A stretch of DNA of 64,000 nucleotides, from the NCBI RefSeq assembly GCF_003031265.1, contig NZ_CP019966.1:2108001-2172000 (forward strand), given 5' to 3'. A program made the translations under genes and the position numbers. The stretch comes from Rhodopseudomonas palustris. Its GTDB lineage: Bacteria; Pseudomonadota; Alphaproteobacteria; Rhizobiales; Xanthobacteraceae. The notes beneath the pieces were generated by a model that saw only the letters and a program-made list of their open reading frames with translations, had not been told where the DNA came from and searched no databases. Below, piece by piece: positions 37,667 to 46,665 of this stretch (position 1 is the first letter of the stretch; each line of letters opens with the position of its first letter).

Positions 37667-39190
37667 TCACGCCGAGGCGGCGCGGCAATCGTCTTCGAGC
37701 GGCAGATCGTCGGGCGCGTTGGGATCGCCGGGCGCGGTGGCCCAGGCGAGTTCGACCAGCGTCACGGTGCGGCGTCCGGCGCCGTCGAACTGGCAGACGA
37801 TCAGGCCCTGTTCTTCGATGTAGGTCAGCAGGCGCCGGGCGCGGCGCAGCGAGTGGGTGCCATAGGCCCGCGCAATCGCGGCGTCGCTCGGGCAGGGCCA
37901 GCCTTCCTTGGCGGCGCGGGCGATGATCATGAACACGCCCTGCATATCGTCGGGCAGGGTGGAGGCGCGCAGCGTCACGTCCTGCCACGCATCATCGGCC
38001 GCCATCTCGGTGGTGAGGCCGGCGCGTGCGTGGGTCAGCATCCGCCGAAACTCGGTCATGTCCGGGATCGCGGTGGCCAGGCCTTCGATCCGGCAGCGCA
38101 CCACGAATTCCTGATACAGCACGCCGATGGCGCGGAAGCCGGCGTCCGGCTCGGCCAGGATCGCGCGCAGGATACGGTCGAGCCGTTCGCGGCGCTCGGC
38201 GATCTGTTCGTCGCTGAGCGGCGGCGCTTCGGGCTCAGGCGTCGTGTCGATCGCGACTGACTTCGCCGCCATCAACTGGCTGAGCAGATCCGGCGCGGGG
38301 GCGCGGCGCTGCGGCCGTGTTGCGGTGGTCTCCGGCGGCGGCGCGGCGAGGATCACGGCGCGCGCGTCTTCGAGGCCCGCTTCCGGCAGCGGCATCAGGC
38401 GCGGCGTCGAGTTGCGCGGATGGGTTTCGGTCGGCCCGATCCGCAAGCCGAGCGGCCGGCGCGACAGCGCCGGGCCGAGCGCCATGAACTGGCCGCGTTC
38501 GAGATCGCGAAACGCTTCGGCCTGCCGCCGCTCCATGCCGAGCAGATCGGCGGCACGCGCCATGTCGATATCGAGGAAGGTGCGGCCCATCAGGAAGTTC
38601 GAGGCTTCCGCCGCGACGTTCTTGGCGAGCTTGGCGAGGCGCTGGGTGGCGATCACGCCGGCCAGGCCACGCTTGCGGCCGCGGCACATCAGGTTGGTCA
38701 TCGCGCCGAGCGATAGCTTGCGCGCCTCGTCGGAGACTTCGCCGGCGACGGCGGGCGCGAACAGCTGTGCTTCGTCGACCACCACCAACATCGGGTACCA
38801 ATGGTCGCGCGCGGTGTTGAACATGCCGTCGAGAAACGCCGCGGCGCGGCGCATCTGGTTCTCGGCATCGAGCCCTTCAAGATTGAGCACCGCCGAGACG
38901 CGATGAATCCGTGCGCGTTCACCGGCGACCTGCAGGCCGCGCTCGGTGTGGTCTTCGGCGTCGATCACGAGATGGCCGAATCGCTCCGCCAGCGTGACGA
39001 AGTCTCCTTCGGGATCGATGATCGCCTGCTGCACCCAGGGCGCGCTCTGCTCCAGCAGGCGGCGCAGCAGATGCGACTTGCCCGAGCCGGAATTGCCCTG
39101 CACCAACAGTCGCGTCGCCAGCAGTTCCTCGAGATCGAGAGCCGCGGTTGCGCCTGAATTGGTTTGCCCCATTTCGATCGCAACGGTCAT
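37667..39190 (-). CDS. HerA-like hexameric ATPase (DUF87), orphan
   Basis: A 507-residue P-loop ATPase of the HerA/FtsK group. Walker A GNSGSGKS at 32-39, Walker B MLVVVDEAQ with D139/E140, an arginine-rich GRKRGLAGVIATQR segment. The C-terminal third (about 330-507) is different: a winged-helix-like RAYGTHSLRRARRLLTYIEEQGL segment. In many bacteria HerA is paired with the nuclease NurA or with defence partners; none is adjacent here, so its role (DNA translocation, repair or defence) is open. Confidence 0.85.
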   Translation of the reverse strand: MTVAIEMGQTNSGATAALDLEELLATRLLVQGNSGSGKSHLLRRLLEQSAPWVQQAIIDPEGDFVTLAERFGHLVIDAEDHTERGLQVAGERARIHRVSAVLNLEGLDAENQMRRAAAFLDGMFNTARDHWYPMLVVVDEAQLFAPAVAGEVSDEARKLSLGAMTNLMCRGRKRGLAGVIATQRLAKLAKNVAAEASNFLMGRTFLDIDMARAADLLGMERRQAEAFRDLERGQFMALGPALSRRPLGLRIGPTETHPRNSTPRLMPLPEAGLEDARAVILAAPPPETTATRPQRRAPAPDLLSQLMAAKSVAIDTTPEPEAPPLSDEQIAERRERLDRILRAILAEPDAGFRAIGVLYQEFVVRCRIEGLATAIPDMTEFRRMLTHARAGLTTEMAADDAWQDVTLRASTLPDDMQGVFMIIARAAKEGWPCPSDAAIARAYGTHSLRRARRLLTYIEEQGLIVCQFDGAGRRTVTLVELAWATAPGDPNAPDDLPLEDDCRAASA

Positions 39191-39315
39191 GGCTCGGCCC
39201 GAGGTCTCCTTTCGCGAGCAGGGGGCTTAACAACCTGGGCGCGCCGCGTCGAGCACCTGCGGCGGTTCCGCCCGGTGTTATGCACGCACATCAGCGTTGC
39301 GTGACAAGCCGCGAA

Positions 39316-40332
39316 TCAGCGCCAGCCGAGCGCCGGTGCGACGTGGGTGAGTACGGCCTCGATCACATGGGCGTTGTAATCGACGCCGAGCTGATTGGGG
39401 ATCGTCAGCAACAGCGTGTCGGCTTCGGTGATCGCCTCATCCGCTTTGAGCTGCTCGATCAGCGCGTCCGGCTCGGCCGTATAAGAGCGGCCGAAGATCG
39501 CGCGGGTCTGCTCGTCGAGATAGCCGATCTGATCCTGCTGCTGGCCTTCGCGGCCGAAATAGGCGCGGTCGCGATCGTCGACCAGCGGGAAGATGCTGCG
39601 GCTGACCGAGACGCGCGGCGTGCGGGTGTGACCGGCCTCTTTCCAGGCTTCGCGATAGGCGCGGATCTGCGCCGCCTGCTGAACGTGAAACGGCTCGCCG
39701 GTCTCGTCGTTCTTCAGCGTCGAGCTCTGCAGATTCATGCCGAGCTTGGCGGCCCACACCGCGGTGGCGTTGGAGCCGGCGCCCCACCAGACGCGGTCGC
39801 GCAGACCTTCCGAATACGGCTCGAGCCGCAATAGACCGGGCGGATTGGGAAACATCGGCCGCGGATTGGGCTGTGCAAAGCCCTGGCCGCGCAAGAGGTC
39901 GAGCAGCACTTCGGCGTGGCGGCGGCCCATGTCGGCATCGCTCTCGCCCTCGGCGGGCTGATAACCGAAATAGCGCCAGCCATCGATCACCTGCTCGGGC
40001 GAACCGCGGCTGATGCCGAGCTGCAGCCGGCCGCCGGCGATCAGGTCGGCGGCGCCGGCGTCCTCGGCCATGTAAAGCGGATTCTCGTAGCGCATGTCGA
40101 TCACGGCGGTGCCGATCTCGATGCGCTTGGTTTTGGCGCCGATGGCGGCGAGCAACGGGAAGGGCGAGGCGAGTTGCCGGGCGAAATGATGCACGCGGAC
40201 GTAGGCGCCATCGGCGCCGAGCTGTTCGGCGGCCTGCGCCAGATCGATGGTTTCGAGCAGCGCATCGGCGGCCGAACGCGTGCGTGATTGCGGCGACCAA
40301 TGGCCGAACGAGAGAAAACCGATCTTCTTCAT
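39316..40332 (-). CDS. LLM-class flavin-dependent oxidoreductase
   Basis: A 338-residue luciferase-like TIM-barrel protein. The N-terminus (KKIGFLSFGHW) and GRLQLGISRGSPEQ are typical of FMN-dependent monooxygenases that use reduced flavin from a partner reductase. Monocistronic. No reductase gene is adjacent. Substrate not predictable. Confidence 0.88.
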   Translation of the reverse strand: MKKIGFLSFGHWSPQSRTRSAADALLETIDLAQAAEQLGADGAYVRVHHFARQLASPFPLLAAIGAKTKRIEIGTAVIDMRYENPLYMAEDAGAADLIAGGRLQLGISRGSPEQVIDGWRYFGYQPAEGESDADMGRRHAEVLLDLLRGQGFAQPNPRPMFPNPPGLLRLEPYSEGLRDRVWWGAGSNATAVWAAKLGMNLQSSTLKNDETGEPFHVQQAAQIRAYREAWKEAGHTRTPRVSVSRSIFPLVDDRDRAYFGREGQQQDQIGYLDEQTRAIFGRSYTAEPDALIEQLKADEAITEADTLLLTIPNQLGVDYNAHVIEAVLTHVAPALGWR

Positions 40333-40442
40333 TGAGACAGCCCTGACGATGTGAAGGCTGTAGATAGTGCGCCTGCCGTTTCAGAAAAGCCTTCGCTGGC
40401 GCATGGCGGTGATCGATCAGCACGCGCGCCGCGCGTGATGCC

Positions 40443-41066
40443 TCAATCGTTCGCCAAGCCGCGCAGCAGCAGATCGACACTCGCTTCAGTGAAGGCGACG
40501 AAATCGACTTCCTTGCGGGTGCCGAACAAGAGCGACCACAGGCTGAGCAGCACTGCGGGACTCATCACGATCTCGGTGAAGGCAGCGGCCGGCGCATCGC
40601 GGAATTCGCCCGCGGCGACGCCGTCGTCGATCACCTGCCTGAATTGATCCATGATCGGTGCGACGAATTCGTCGTAGTGACGGTCGACCAGATCGGGAAA
40701 GCGGCAGCCCTCGGCGATCAAGAAGCGCAGAATTTCGCGGGACTCGCGGTTCTCCGCAATGTGGCCATAGGTGAAGGCGATCAAGCCGCGCAGCCGTTCG
40801 GTGGCCGAGCCGGAGAGGGTGAGCGCGTGGTCCTTCAAGCCCGGCAGAAACGACTGCGATTTATGCCGGACCATCTCCTCGAACACCCGCTCCTTGGTGT
40901 CGAAGTAAAAATAGATCGTGCCCTTGGTCACGCCTGCGCGCGCCGCGACGTCCTCGAGGCGGGTGGCCGCATAGCCGTGCACGACGAATTCCTCGAACGC
41001 GGCATCGAGGATTTCCGATGGGCGCTCGGCTTTGCGGCGGGCGCGTTTGGTGACGGCAGGCGGCAT
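40443..41066 (-). CDS. TetR-family regulator of the first RND operon
   Basis: A 207-residue repressor. The helix-turn-helix at about residues 30-60 reads TRLEDVAARAGVTKGTIYFYF, and the ligand domain is of AcrR/YerO type. The ATG at 41066 has GGAG eight bases upstream; an 18-base longer reading is possible. Divergent from the two-adaptor RND operon, with a perfect palindrome in the gap. Confidence 0.9.
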   Translation of the reverse strand: MPPAVTKRARRKAERPSEILDAAFEEFVVHGYAATRLEDVAARAGVTKGTIYFYFDTKERVFEEMVRHKSQSFLPGLKDHALTLSGSATERLRGLIAFTYGHIAENRESREILRFLIAEGCRFPDLVDRHYDEFVAPIMDQFRQVIDDGVAAGEFRDAPAAAFTEIVMSPAVLLSLWSLLFGTRKEVDFVAFTEASVDLLLRGLAND

Positions 41067-41094
41067 GGGGCGAACTCCGATCACGTAGTTTTAC

Positions 41095-41118
41095 TATTGA
41101 CTTTCGAGTCAGTCAATA
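41095..41118. promoter_or_regulatory. TetR operator upstream of the first RND operon
   Basis: tattgact, eight bases, agtcaata: perfect 8-base arms, with a second overlapping symmetry (gact-ttcg-agtc) inside. It lies 28 bases from each likely start codon and can overlap both promoters. Confidence 0.75.
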
Positions 41119-41145
41119 ATATTGCACTGCAATGCGCTTGATCGA

Positions 41146-42234
41146 ATGGGCGAATTCCTGATGCTTTGGCTCAGACCCGTGGTGCTGCTGGTGGTTGCCG
41201 CCTCTCTGGCGGGGTGCGGCGAGGAGGCCCGGCGGGAACGCCCGGTGACGCTGGTGAAGACCGAGGTGGTCCACACCCAGCCCCGCAGCACGGTCATTCG
41301 GGTGACCGGCGACGTTCAGGCCCGGGTTTCCACCGAATTGTCGTTCCGGGTCAGTGGCCGGGTGGTCGAGCGCCTGGTCGACGTCGGCGCCCACGTCAAT
41401 GCCGGCGATTTGCTGGCGCGGCTCGATCCGACCGAACAGCGCGCCGATCTGGTCGGCGCCCAGGCGGCGCTGACCGCTGCCGAAGCCCAGCTCCGCCTCG
41501 CCACCGCGACCTACGAACGCCAGAAGACGCTGATGGGGTCCGGCTTCACCACCCGTGTTGCCTATGATCAGGCGCAAGAGGGGCTGCGCGCCGCCGAAGG
41601 ATCGGTCGACACCGCCAAGGCGCAACTCGGCATCGCCAAGGATGCCCTCGGCTACACCGAGCTGCGCGCCAGCGCCGCCGGTATCATCACCGCACGCAAC
41701 GTCGAAGTTGGTCAGGTCGCGCAGTCGGCGCAGTCGGCCTACACGCTCGCCGAAGACGGCGCCCGGGACGCAGTGTTCGACGTCTACGAGGCGATCTTCC
41801 TGATCCCGGTCGGCAGCGATTCCATCAAGCTGTCGCTGGTGTCGAACCCGGCGATTACCGCCGTGGCCAAGCCGCGCGAAATCTCGCCGACGGTCGATCC
41901 GAAGACCGGTTCGGTCCGTGTCAAACTGTCGATCGAGAATCCGCCGCCCGAGATGACGCTCGGCAGCGTCGTGGTCGGCGAGGGCTTCAGCCAGACGCTG
42001 GACAAGATCGTGCTGCCGTGGAGCGCGCTCACCGCCGATCAGAGCGGCGCCGCGGTGTGGGTGGTCGATCCGAAGACCCATACGGTGTCCCTCAAGAGCG
42101 TCGCGATCGAACGCTACGAGACCGACGCGATCGTGGTCAGTCGCGGCCTGTCGATCGGCGATCGCGTCGTGGTCGACGGCGGAAAGATGCTGCGTCCCGG
42201 GCAGGTGGTTGCCGATGCGGGAGGCGCCGCATGA
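41146..42234 (+). CDS. RND efflux periplasmic adaptor lipoprotein (first of two)
   Basis: A lipoprotein of about 362 residues with lipobox LAGC. Domains in order: beta-barrel entry, lipoyl half (SFRVSGRVVERLVDVGAHVNAGD), helical hairpin, lipoyl half (LRASAAGIITARNVEVGQV), barrel and membrane-proximal domain, as in AcrA/MexA. ATG starts at 41146 and 41161 both leave a complete signal peptide, and neither has a clear ribosome site. Its stop overlaps the next start (ATGA). Confidence 0.9.
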   Translation: MGEFLMLWLRPVVLLVVAASLAGCGEEARRERPVTLVKTEVVHTQPRSTVIRVTGDVQARVSTELSFRVSGRVVERLVDVGAHVNAGDLLARLDPTEQRADLVGAQAALTAAEAQLRLATATYERQKTLMGSGFTTRVAYDQAQEGLRAAEGSVDTAKAQLGIAKDALGYTELRASAAGIITARNVEVGQVAQSAQSAYTLAEDGARDAVFDVYEAIFLIPVGSDSIKLSLVSNPAITAVAKPREISPTVDPKTGSVRVKLSIENPPPEMTLGSVVVGEGFSQTLDKIVLPWSALTADQSGAAVWVVDPKTHTVSLKSVAIERYETDAIVVSRGLSIGDRVVVDGGKMLRPGQVVADAGGAA

Positions 42235-43304
42235 GCGCACCACGTTTCGTTGCGGTGATCGCGGCTGCGCTGCTGCTGACCGGCTGCAACGACAAATCGG
42301 AAACCAAGTCCCCGGTGCGGCCGGTGATGTCGACGGTGATTGCGCCGCTGCAGGCGACCAATCTCGCCGTGGTCGGCACGGTCGAGCCGCAGTTCAAGAC
42401 CGACTACGGCTTTCGCATGCTGGGCCGGCTGATCGCCCGTCCGGTCAATATCGGCGACGTCGTGGAGAAGGGGCAGACGCTGGCCGCGGTCGATCCGTTC
42501 GCGGCTGAACTCGCAGTGCGTTCGGCGCAGGCCGATCTGGCGACCGCGCAGGCGCAGCTCGTCAATGCCAGCGGCACCGCCAACCGGCAACGCGCGCTGA
42601 TCGAGACCGGCGCCACCACCAAGGCGACGCTCGACAGCGCCGAGCAGGGCGACGCCGCCGCGCAGGCCGCGGTAGTCCGCGCCCAGTCGGCACTGACCAA
42701 GGCGCGCGAGCAACTGAGCTACACCAAGATCGAGGCGCAATATGCCGGCGTCGTCACTGCGGTCGGCGCGCAGGTTGGTCAGGTGGTCAATCCCGGCCAG
42801 ATGGTTGCGACCGTCGCGCGTCCCGACATTCGTGAGGCGGTGATCGACGTCGCCGACGATCTGGTCGGCGTGCTGAAGATCGGCACGCCGCTGACCGTGG
42901 CGCTGCAGCTCGATCCGCGCGTCCGCGTCGACGGCAAGGTGCGCGAGATCGCGCCGCAGGCCGATCAGGTCACGCGCGCCCGGCGGGTTCGTATCACGCT
43001 GGAAAATCCGCCCGAGACATTCCGGCTCGGCACCACGATCACCACGCTGATCCCGGGTAAGCCGAGCCGCGGCTTCCGTCTGCCGGCGACCGCGATCCTG
43101 CGCCAGGGCGATCAGGCCAGCGTGTGGGTGATCGACACCGCCAAGGGATCGGTCAGTAAGCGCAGCGTGCAGGTCGCGCCGAGCGACAACGGCACGGCTC
43201 AGGTCACCGATGGGCTCGAGGCCGGCATGCGGATTGTCACCGCCGGCGTCCATCATCTGCAGGAAGGCCAAATGGTCCGGTTCGAACGGGAAGTCACGCC
43301 GTGA
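42231..43304 (+). CDS. RND efflux periplasmic adaptor lipoprotein (second of two)
   Basis: A 357-residue lipoprotein with lipobox LTGC. It is a second, diverged adaptor of the same architecture (FRMLGRLIARPVNIGDVVEKGQ ... IEAQYAGVVTAVGAQVGQV). It overlaps the first adaptor gene and the pump gene by four bases each. Two adaptors in front of one pump suggest a hetero-oligomeric adaptor ring, known for some RND pumps such as MdtBC-like or TriABC systems. Confidence 0.92.
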   Translation: MSAPRFVAVIAAALLLTGCNDKSETKSPVRPVMSTVIAPLQATNLAVVGTVEPQFKTDYGFRMLGRLIARPVNIGDVVEKGQTLAAVDPFAAELAVRSAQADLATAQAQLVNASGTANRQRALIETGATTKATLDSAEQGDAAAQAAVVRAQSALTKAREQLSYTKIEAQYAGVVTAVGAQVGQVVNPGQMVATVARPDIREAVIDVADDLVGVLKIGTPLTVALQLDPRVRVDGKVREIAPQADQVTRARRVRITLENPPETFRLGTTITTLIPGKPSRGFRLPATAILRQGDQASVWVIDTAKGSVSKRSVQVAPSDNGTAQVTDGLEAGMRIVTAGVHHLQEGQMVRFEREVTP

Positions 43305-46300
43305 AGTCGTTCAATCTCTCCGACTGGGCGCTGCAGCACCGTTCGCTCGTCTGGTACTTCATGATCGCCTTCATGGCGGCCGGTCTGTTTTCGTATCTCG
43401 ACCTCGGCCGCGAGGAAGACCCTGCGTTCACCATCAAGACCATGGTGATCCAGGCGAAGTGGCCCGGCGCCTCGGCCGAGGAGACCACCCGGCAGGTCAC
43501 CGACCGGATCGAGAAGAAGCTCGAGGAGCTGGAGTCGCTCGACTACACCAAGAGCATCACCACGCCCGGTGAGACTACGGTGTTCGTCAATCTGCGCGAC
43601 ACCACCAAGGCACGCGACGTGCAGCCCACCTGGGTGCGCGTGCGCAACATGATCAACGACATCAAGGGCGACTTCCCGCAGGGCGTGGTCGGCCCCGCCT
43701 TCAACGATCGCTTCGGCGACGTGTTCGGCAATATCTATGCGTTCACCAGCGACGGCCTGACCCAGCGCCAGCTTCGCGACAAGGTCGAAGAAGTCCGCGC
43801 CAAGGTGCTGCAGGTGCCGAATGTCGGCCGTGTCGACATCGTCGGCGCCCAGGACGAAGTGATCTTCCTCGAATTCTCGCCGCGCAAAGTCGCGGCGCTC
43901 GGCCTCGACCAGCGCACCATCGTCAGCTCGCTGCAGGCGCAGAACGCGATCACGCCGTCGGGCGTGCTGCAGGCCGGGCCGGAGCGGATCAGCGTCCGCG
44001 TCAGCGGTCAGTTCACTTCCGAAGAGAGCCTCAAGGCGATCAATCTCCGGGTCAACGACCGCTTTTTCCCGCTGACCGATGTCGCCACCATCCGGCGCGG
44101 CTATGTCGATCCGCCGACCTCGCTGTTCCGCTTCAATGGCGAGCCGGCAATTGCACTGACGATCGGTATGAAGGCCGGCGCCAATCTGCTGCAGTTCGGC
44201 GAAGCGCTGAAAGAGGAGATGAAGCGGATTTCCGCCGATCTGCCGGTCGGCGCCGAAGTGCATCTGGTGTCGGATCAGCCGCAGATCGTCGACGAGGCGG
44301 TGTCGGGCTTCACACGGGCGCTGTTCGAAGCGGTGGCGATCGTGCTGGTGATCAGCTTCATCAGCCTCGGCATGCGCGCCGGCCTCGTGGTCGCGATCTC
44401 GATCCCGCTGGTGCTGGCGATCACCTTCATGGTGATGTCCTATTCGGGGATCTCGCTGCAGCGGATTTCGCTCGGCGCGCTGATCATCGCGCTCGGCCTT
44501 CTGGTCGACGACGCCATGATCGCAGTCGAGATGATGGTGGCGCGGCTCGAGGTCGGCGACTCGCTCGCCAAGGCCGCGACCCATGTTTACACCTCGACCG
44601 CGTTCCCGATGCTCACCGGCACGCTGGTGACGGTGGCGGGCTTCATTCCGATCGGCCTCAACAACAGCGCGGCAGGCGAATTCACTTTCACGCTGTTCGT
44701 GGTGATCGCGGTGTCGCTGCTGACGTCGTGGATCGTCGCGGTGCTGTTCACGCCGCTGCTCGGCGTCACCATCCTGCCCGACAAGATGAAGAACCACCAC
44801 GAGACCAAGGGCCGGTTCGCGACGATGTTCAGCCGGATGCTCGGCTTCTGCATGCGGCACCGCTGGCTGACGATCGGACTGACGCTGGCCGCCTTCGCGC
44901 TGTCGATCGTCGGCATGGGTTTCGTGCAGCAGCAGTTCTTCCCGAATTCGGACCGCAAGGAACTGATCGTCGACTGGAACCTGCCGCAGAACAGCTCGAT
45001 CGCCGAGACCAATGCGCAGATGGCCAAGTTCGAGCGCGAGGCGCTGACCGGACGGCCGGGCATCGATCACTGGTCGACCTATGTGGGGCAGGGCGCTCCG
45101 CGCTTCGTGCTGTCGTTCGACGTCGAACCGTCGAACGCTACCTTCGGCCAGATGGTGATCGTGACCAAGAGCCTCGCCGACCGCGACCGGCTGCGGGAGG
45201 AGCTGCAGGCTTACTTGCGCAAGACCTTCCCGGGCACCGACGCGCTGGTCAAACTGCTCGACATCGGTCCGCCGGTGGGGCGGCCGGTGCAGTATCGCGT
45301 CAGCGGGCCGGACATCGCCAAGGTGCGCGGCTTCGCGCAGCAGCTCGCCGGGATCGTCGCCGCCAATCCGCATCTCGGCGAGGTGGTGTTCGACTGGATG
45401 GAGCCGGCGCGGGTGATCAAGGTCGACGTGCTGCAAGACAAGGCGCGTCAGCTCGGCGTCACGTCGGAAGATATCGCCTCGACACTCAACGGCATCCTCG
45501 ACGGTGCGACCATCACCCAGGTGCGTGACGACATCTATCTGGTCAACGTACTCGGCCGCGCCAATGACGCCGAGCGCGGCTCGATCGAGACGCTGCGCAA
45601 CCTGCAACTGTCCGGCGGCAGCGGTCAGACGGTGCCGCTCGCCGCGGTCGCGACCTTCCGCTACGAGCTGGAGCAGCCGACGATCTGGCGCCGCGCGCGG
45701 CTGCCGACCGTCACGGTCAAGGCCAGTGTGATCGACGAGGTGCAGCCGGCGACGGTGGTCGAGCAGCTGAAGCACTCGGTCGGCGAGTTCACCGCCAAGC
45801 TGCCGGTCGGCTATTCGGTGACCGTCGGCGGCGCGGTGGAAGAGAGCGGCAAGTCGCAAGCGCCGATCGTCGCGGTGGTGCCGATCATGCTGTTCGTGAT
45901 GGCTACCGTGCTGATGATCCAGCTGCAGAGCTTCCAGCGGCTGTTCCTGGTGTTCGCGGTGGCGCCGCTGGCGCTGATCGGCGTGGTTGCGGCGCTGCTG
46001 CCGAGCCGTGCGCCGCTCGGCTTCGTCGCGATCCTCGGCGTGCTGGCGCTGATCGGCATTCTGATCCGAAACTCGGTGATCCTGATCGTGCAAATCGAAC
46101 AGTTGCGCAGTGAAGGACGTCCACCTTGGGATGCGGTGACGGAAGCGACCGAGCACCGGATGCGGCCGATCATGCTCACCGCGGCGGCGGCGAGCTTGGC
46201 GCTGATCCCGATCGCGCGAGAAGTGTTCTGGGGACCGATGGCCTACGCGATGATGGGCGGCATCATCGTCGGCACGGTGCTCACCCTGTTGTTCCTGCCT

Positions 46301-46351
46301 GCGCTGTACATTGCGTGGTTCCGCATCAAGGCGCCGACACAAGAGGCTTAG
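43301..46351 (+). CDS. RND-family efflux permease
   Basis: A 1016-residue inner-membrane pump with twelve predicted helices and two large periplasmic loops. The proton-relay acidic pair is in LGLLVDDAMIAVEMM, and the usual RND motif FTRALFEAVAIVLVISFISLGMRAG precedes it. The GTG start overlaps the adaptor stop. The sequence is of HAE-1-like AcrB/OqxB relatives that start LSDWAL and carry GREEDPAFTIK. No outer-membrane channel gene follows, so a TolC-type protein must come from elsewhere. Confidence 0.95.
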   Translation: MKSFNLSDWALQHRSLVWYFMIAFMAAGLFSYLDLGREEDPAFTIKTMVIQAKWPGASAEETTRQVTDRIEKKLEELESLDYTKSITTPGETTVFVNLRDTTKARDVQPTWVRVRNMINDIKGDFPQGVVGPAFNDRFGDVFGNIYAFTSDGLTQRQLRDKVEEVRAKVLQVPNVGRVDIVGAQDEVIFLEFSPRKVAALGLDQRTIVSSLQAQNAITPSGVLQAGPERISVRVSGQFTSEESLKAINLRVNDRFFPLTDVATIRRGYVDPPTSLFRFNGEPAIALTIGMKAGANLLQFGEALKEEMKRISADLPVGAEVHLVSDQPQIVDEAVSGFTRALFEAVAIVLVISFISLGMRAGLVVAISIPLVLAITFMVMSYSGISLQRISLGALIIALGLLVDDAMIAVEMMVARLEVGDSLAKAATHVYTSTAFPMLTGTLVTVAGFIPIGLNNSAAGEFTFTLFVVIAVSLLTSWIVAVLFTPLLGVTILPDKMKNHHETKGRFATMFSRMLGFCMRHRWLTIGLTLAAFALSIVGMGFVQQQFFPNSDRKELIVDWNLPQNSSIAETNAQMAKFEREALTGRPGIDHWSTYVGQGAPRFVLSFDVEPSNATFGQMVIVTKSLADRDRLREELQAYLRKTFPGTDALVKLLDIGPPVGRPVQYRVSGPDIAKVRGFAQQLAGIVAANPHLGEVVFDWMEPARVIKVDVLQDKARQLGVTSEDIASTLNGILDGATITQVRDDIYLVNVLGRANDAERGSIETLRNLQLSGGSGQTVPLAAVATFRYELEQPTIWRRARLPTVTVKASVIDEVQPATVVEQLKHSVGEFTAKLPVGYSVTVGGAVEESGKSQAPIVAVVPIMLFVMATVLMIQLQSFQRLFLVFAVAPLALIGVVAALLPSRAPLGFVAILGVLALIGILIRNSVILIVQIEQLRSEGRPPWDAVTEATEHRMRPIMLTAAAASLALIPIAREVFWGPMAYAMMGGIIVGTVLTLLFLPALYIAWFRIKAPTQEA

Positions 46352-46352
46352 G

Positions 46353-46634
46353 ATGGCTAGTTCGAGTGAAACACCGCCCGATCTTCCGTTGTGCCGCGGC
46401 GACCGCGTTCGGATGAGTCCGCTCGGTCGTGAGCGGCATCCGCGCTACGGCACCCGTGAGGGCGTCATCGTCGGCCAGGGCTCGCCGAGCAGTTGGCGGG
46501 TGAAGTTCGACGACCGCAAGACCATCCAGGCGATCCATCAGGACTATCTCGAGCGCGTTCCGGGGCAGGCGCCGCGCTTCGACACGTCCGAGCCCTGGAG
46601 CCGCTGGCGCGACGATCCGCCGGCGACCCCGTAG
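46353..46634 (+). CDS. Small conserved-looking protein, unknown
   Basis: 93 residues. The middle part (CRGDRVRMSPLGRERHPRYG, GVIVGQGSPSSWRVKFD) looks like a small SH3-like or KOW-type beta-barrel that handles nucleic acid or protein surfaces. It lies one base after the pump stop, with AAGAGG upstream, so it is probably co-transcribed, but a role in efflux is not evident. Confidence 0.65.
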   Translation: MASSSETPPDLPLCRGDRVRMSPLGRERHPRYGTREGVIVGQGSPSSWRVKFDDRKTIQAIHQDYLERVPGQAPRFDTSEPWSRWRDDPPATP

Positions 46635-46665
46635 TCGCGCGTCCCTCGTTCCTGCTGGTGTCCTG

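Noticed and set aside
37667..39190. HerA-like gene as part of a known defence system
   Set aside because: No SIR2, DUF4297 or NurA partner is adjacent, so a named defence system cannot be claimed; retained only as an orphan.
43253..46342. Very long minus-strand open frame opposite the RND permease
   Set aside because: The plus strand encodes a complete RND pump; the opposite frame is arginine/histidine/aspartate-rich and without homology-like motifs, a normal mirror effect of high third-position G+C.
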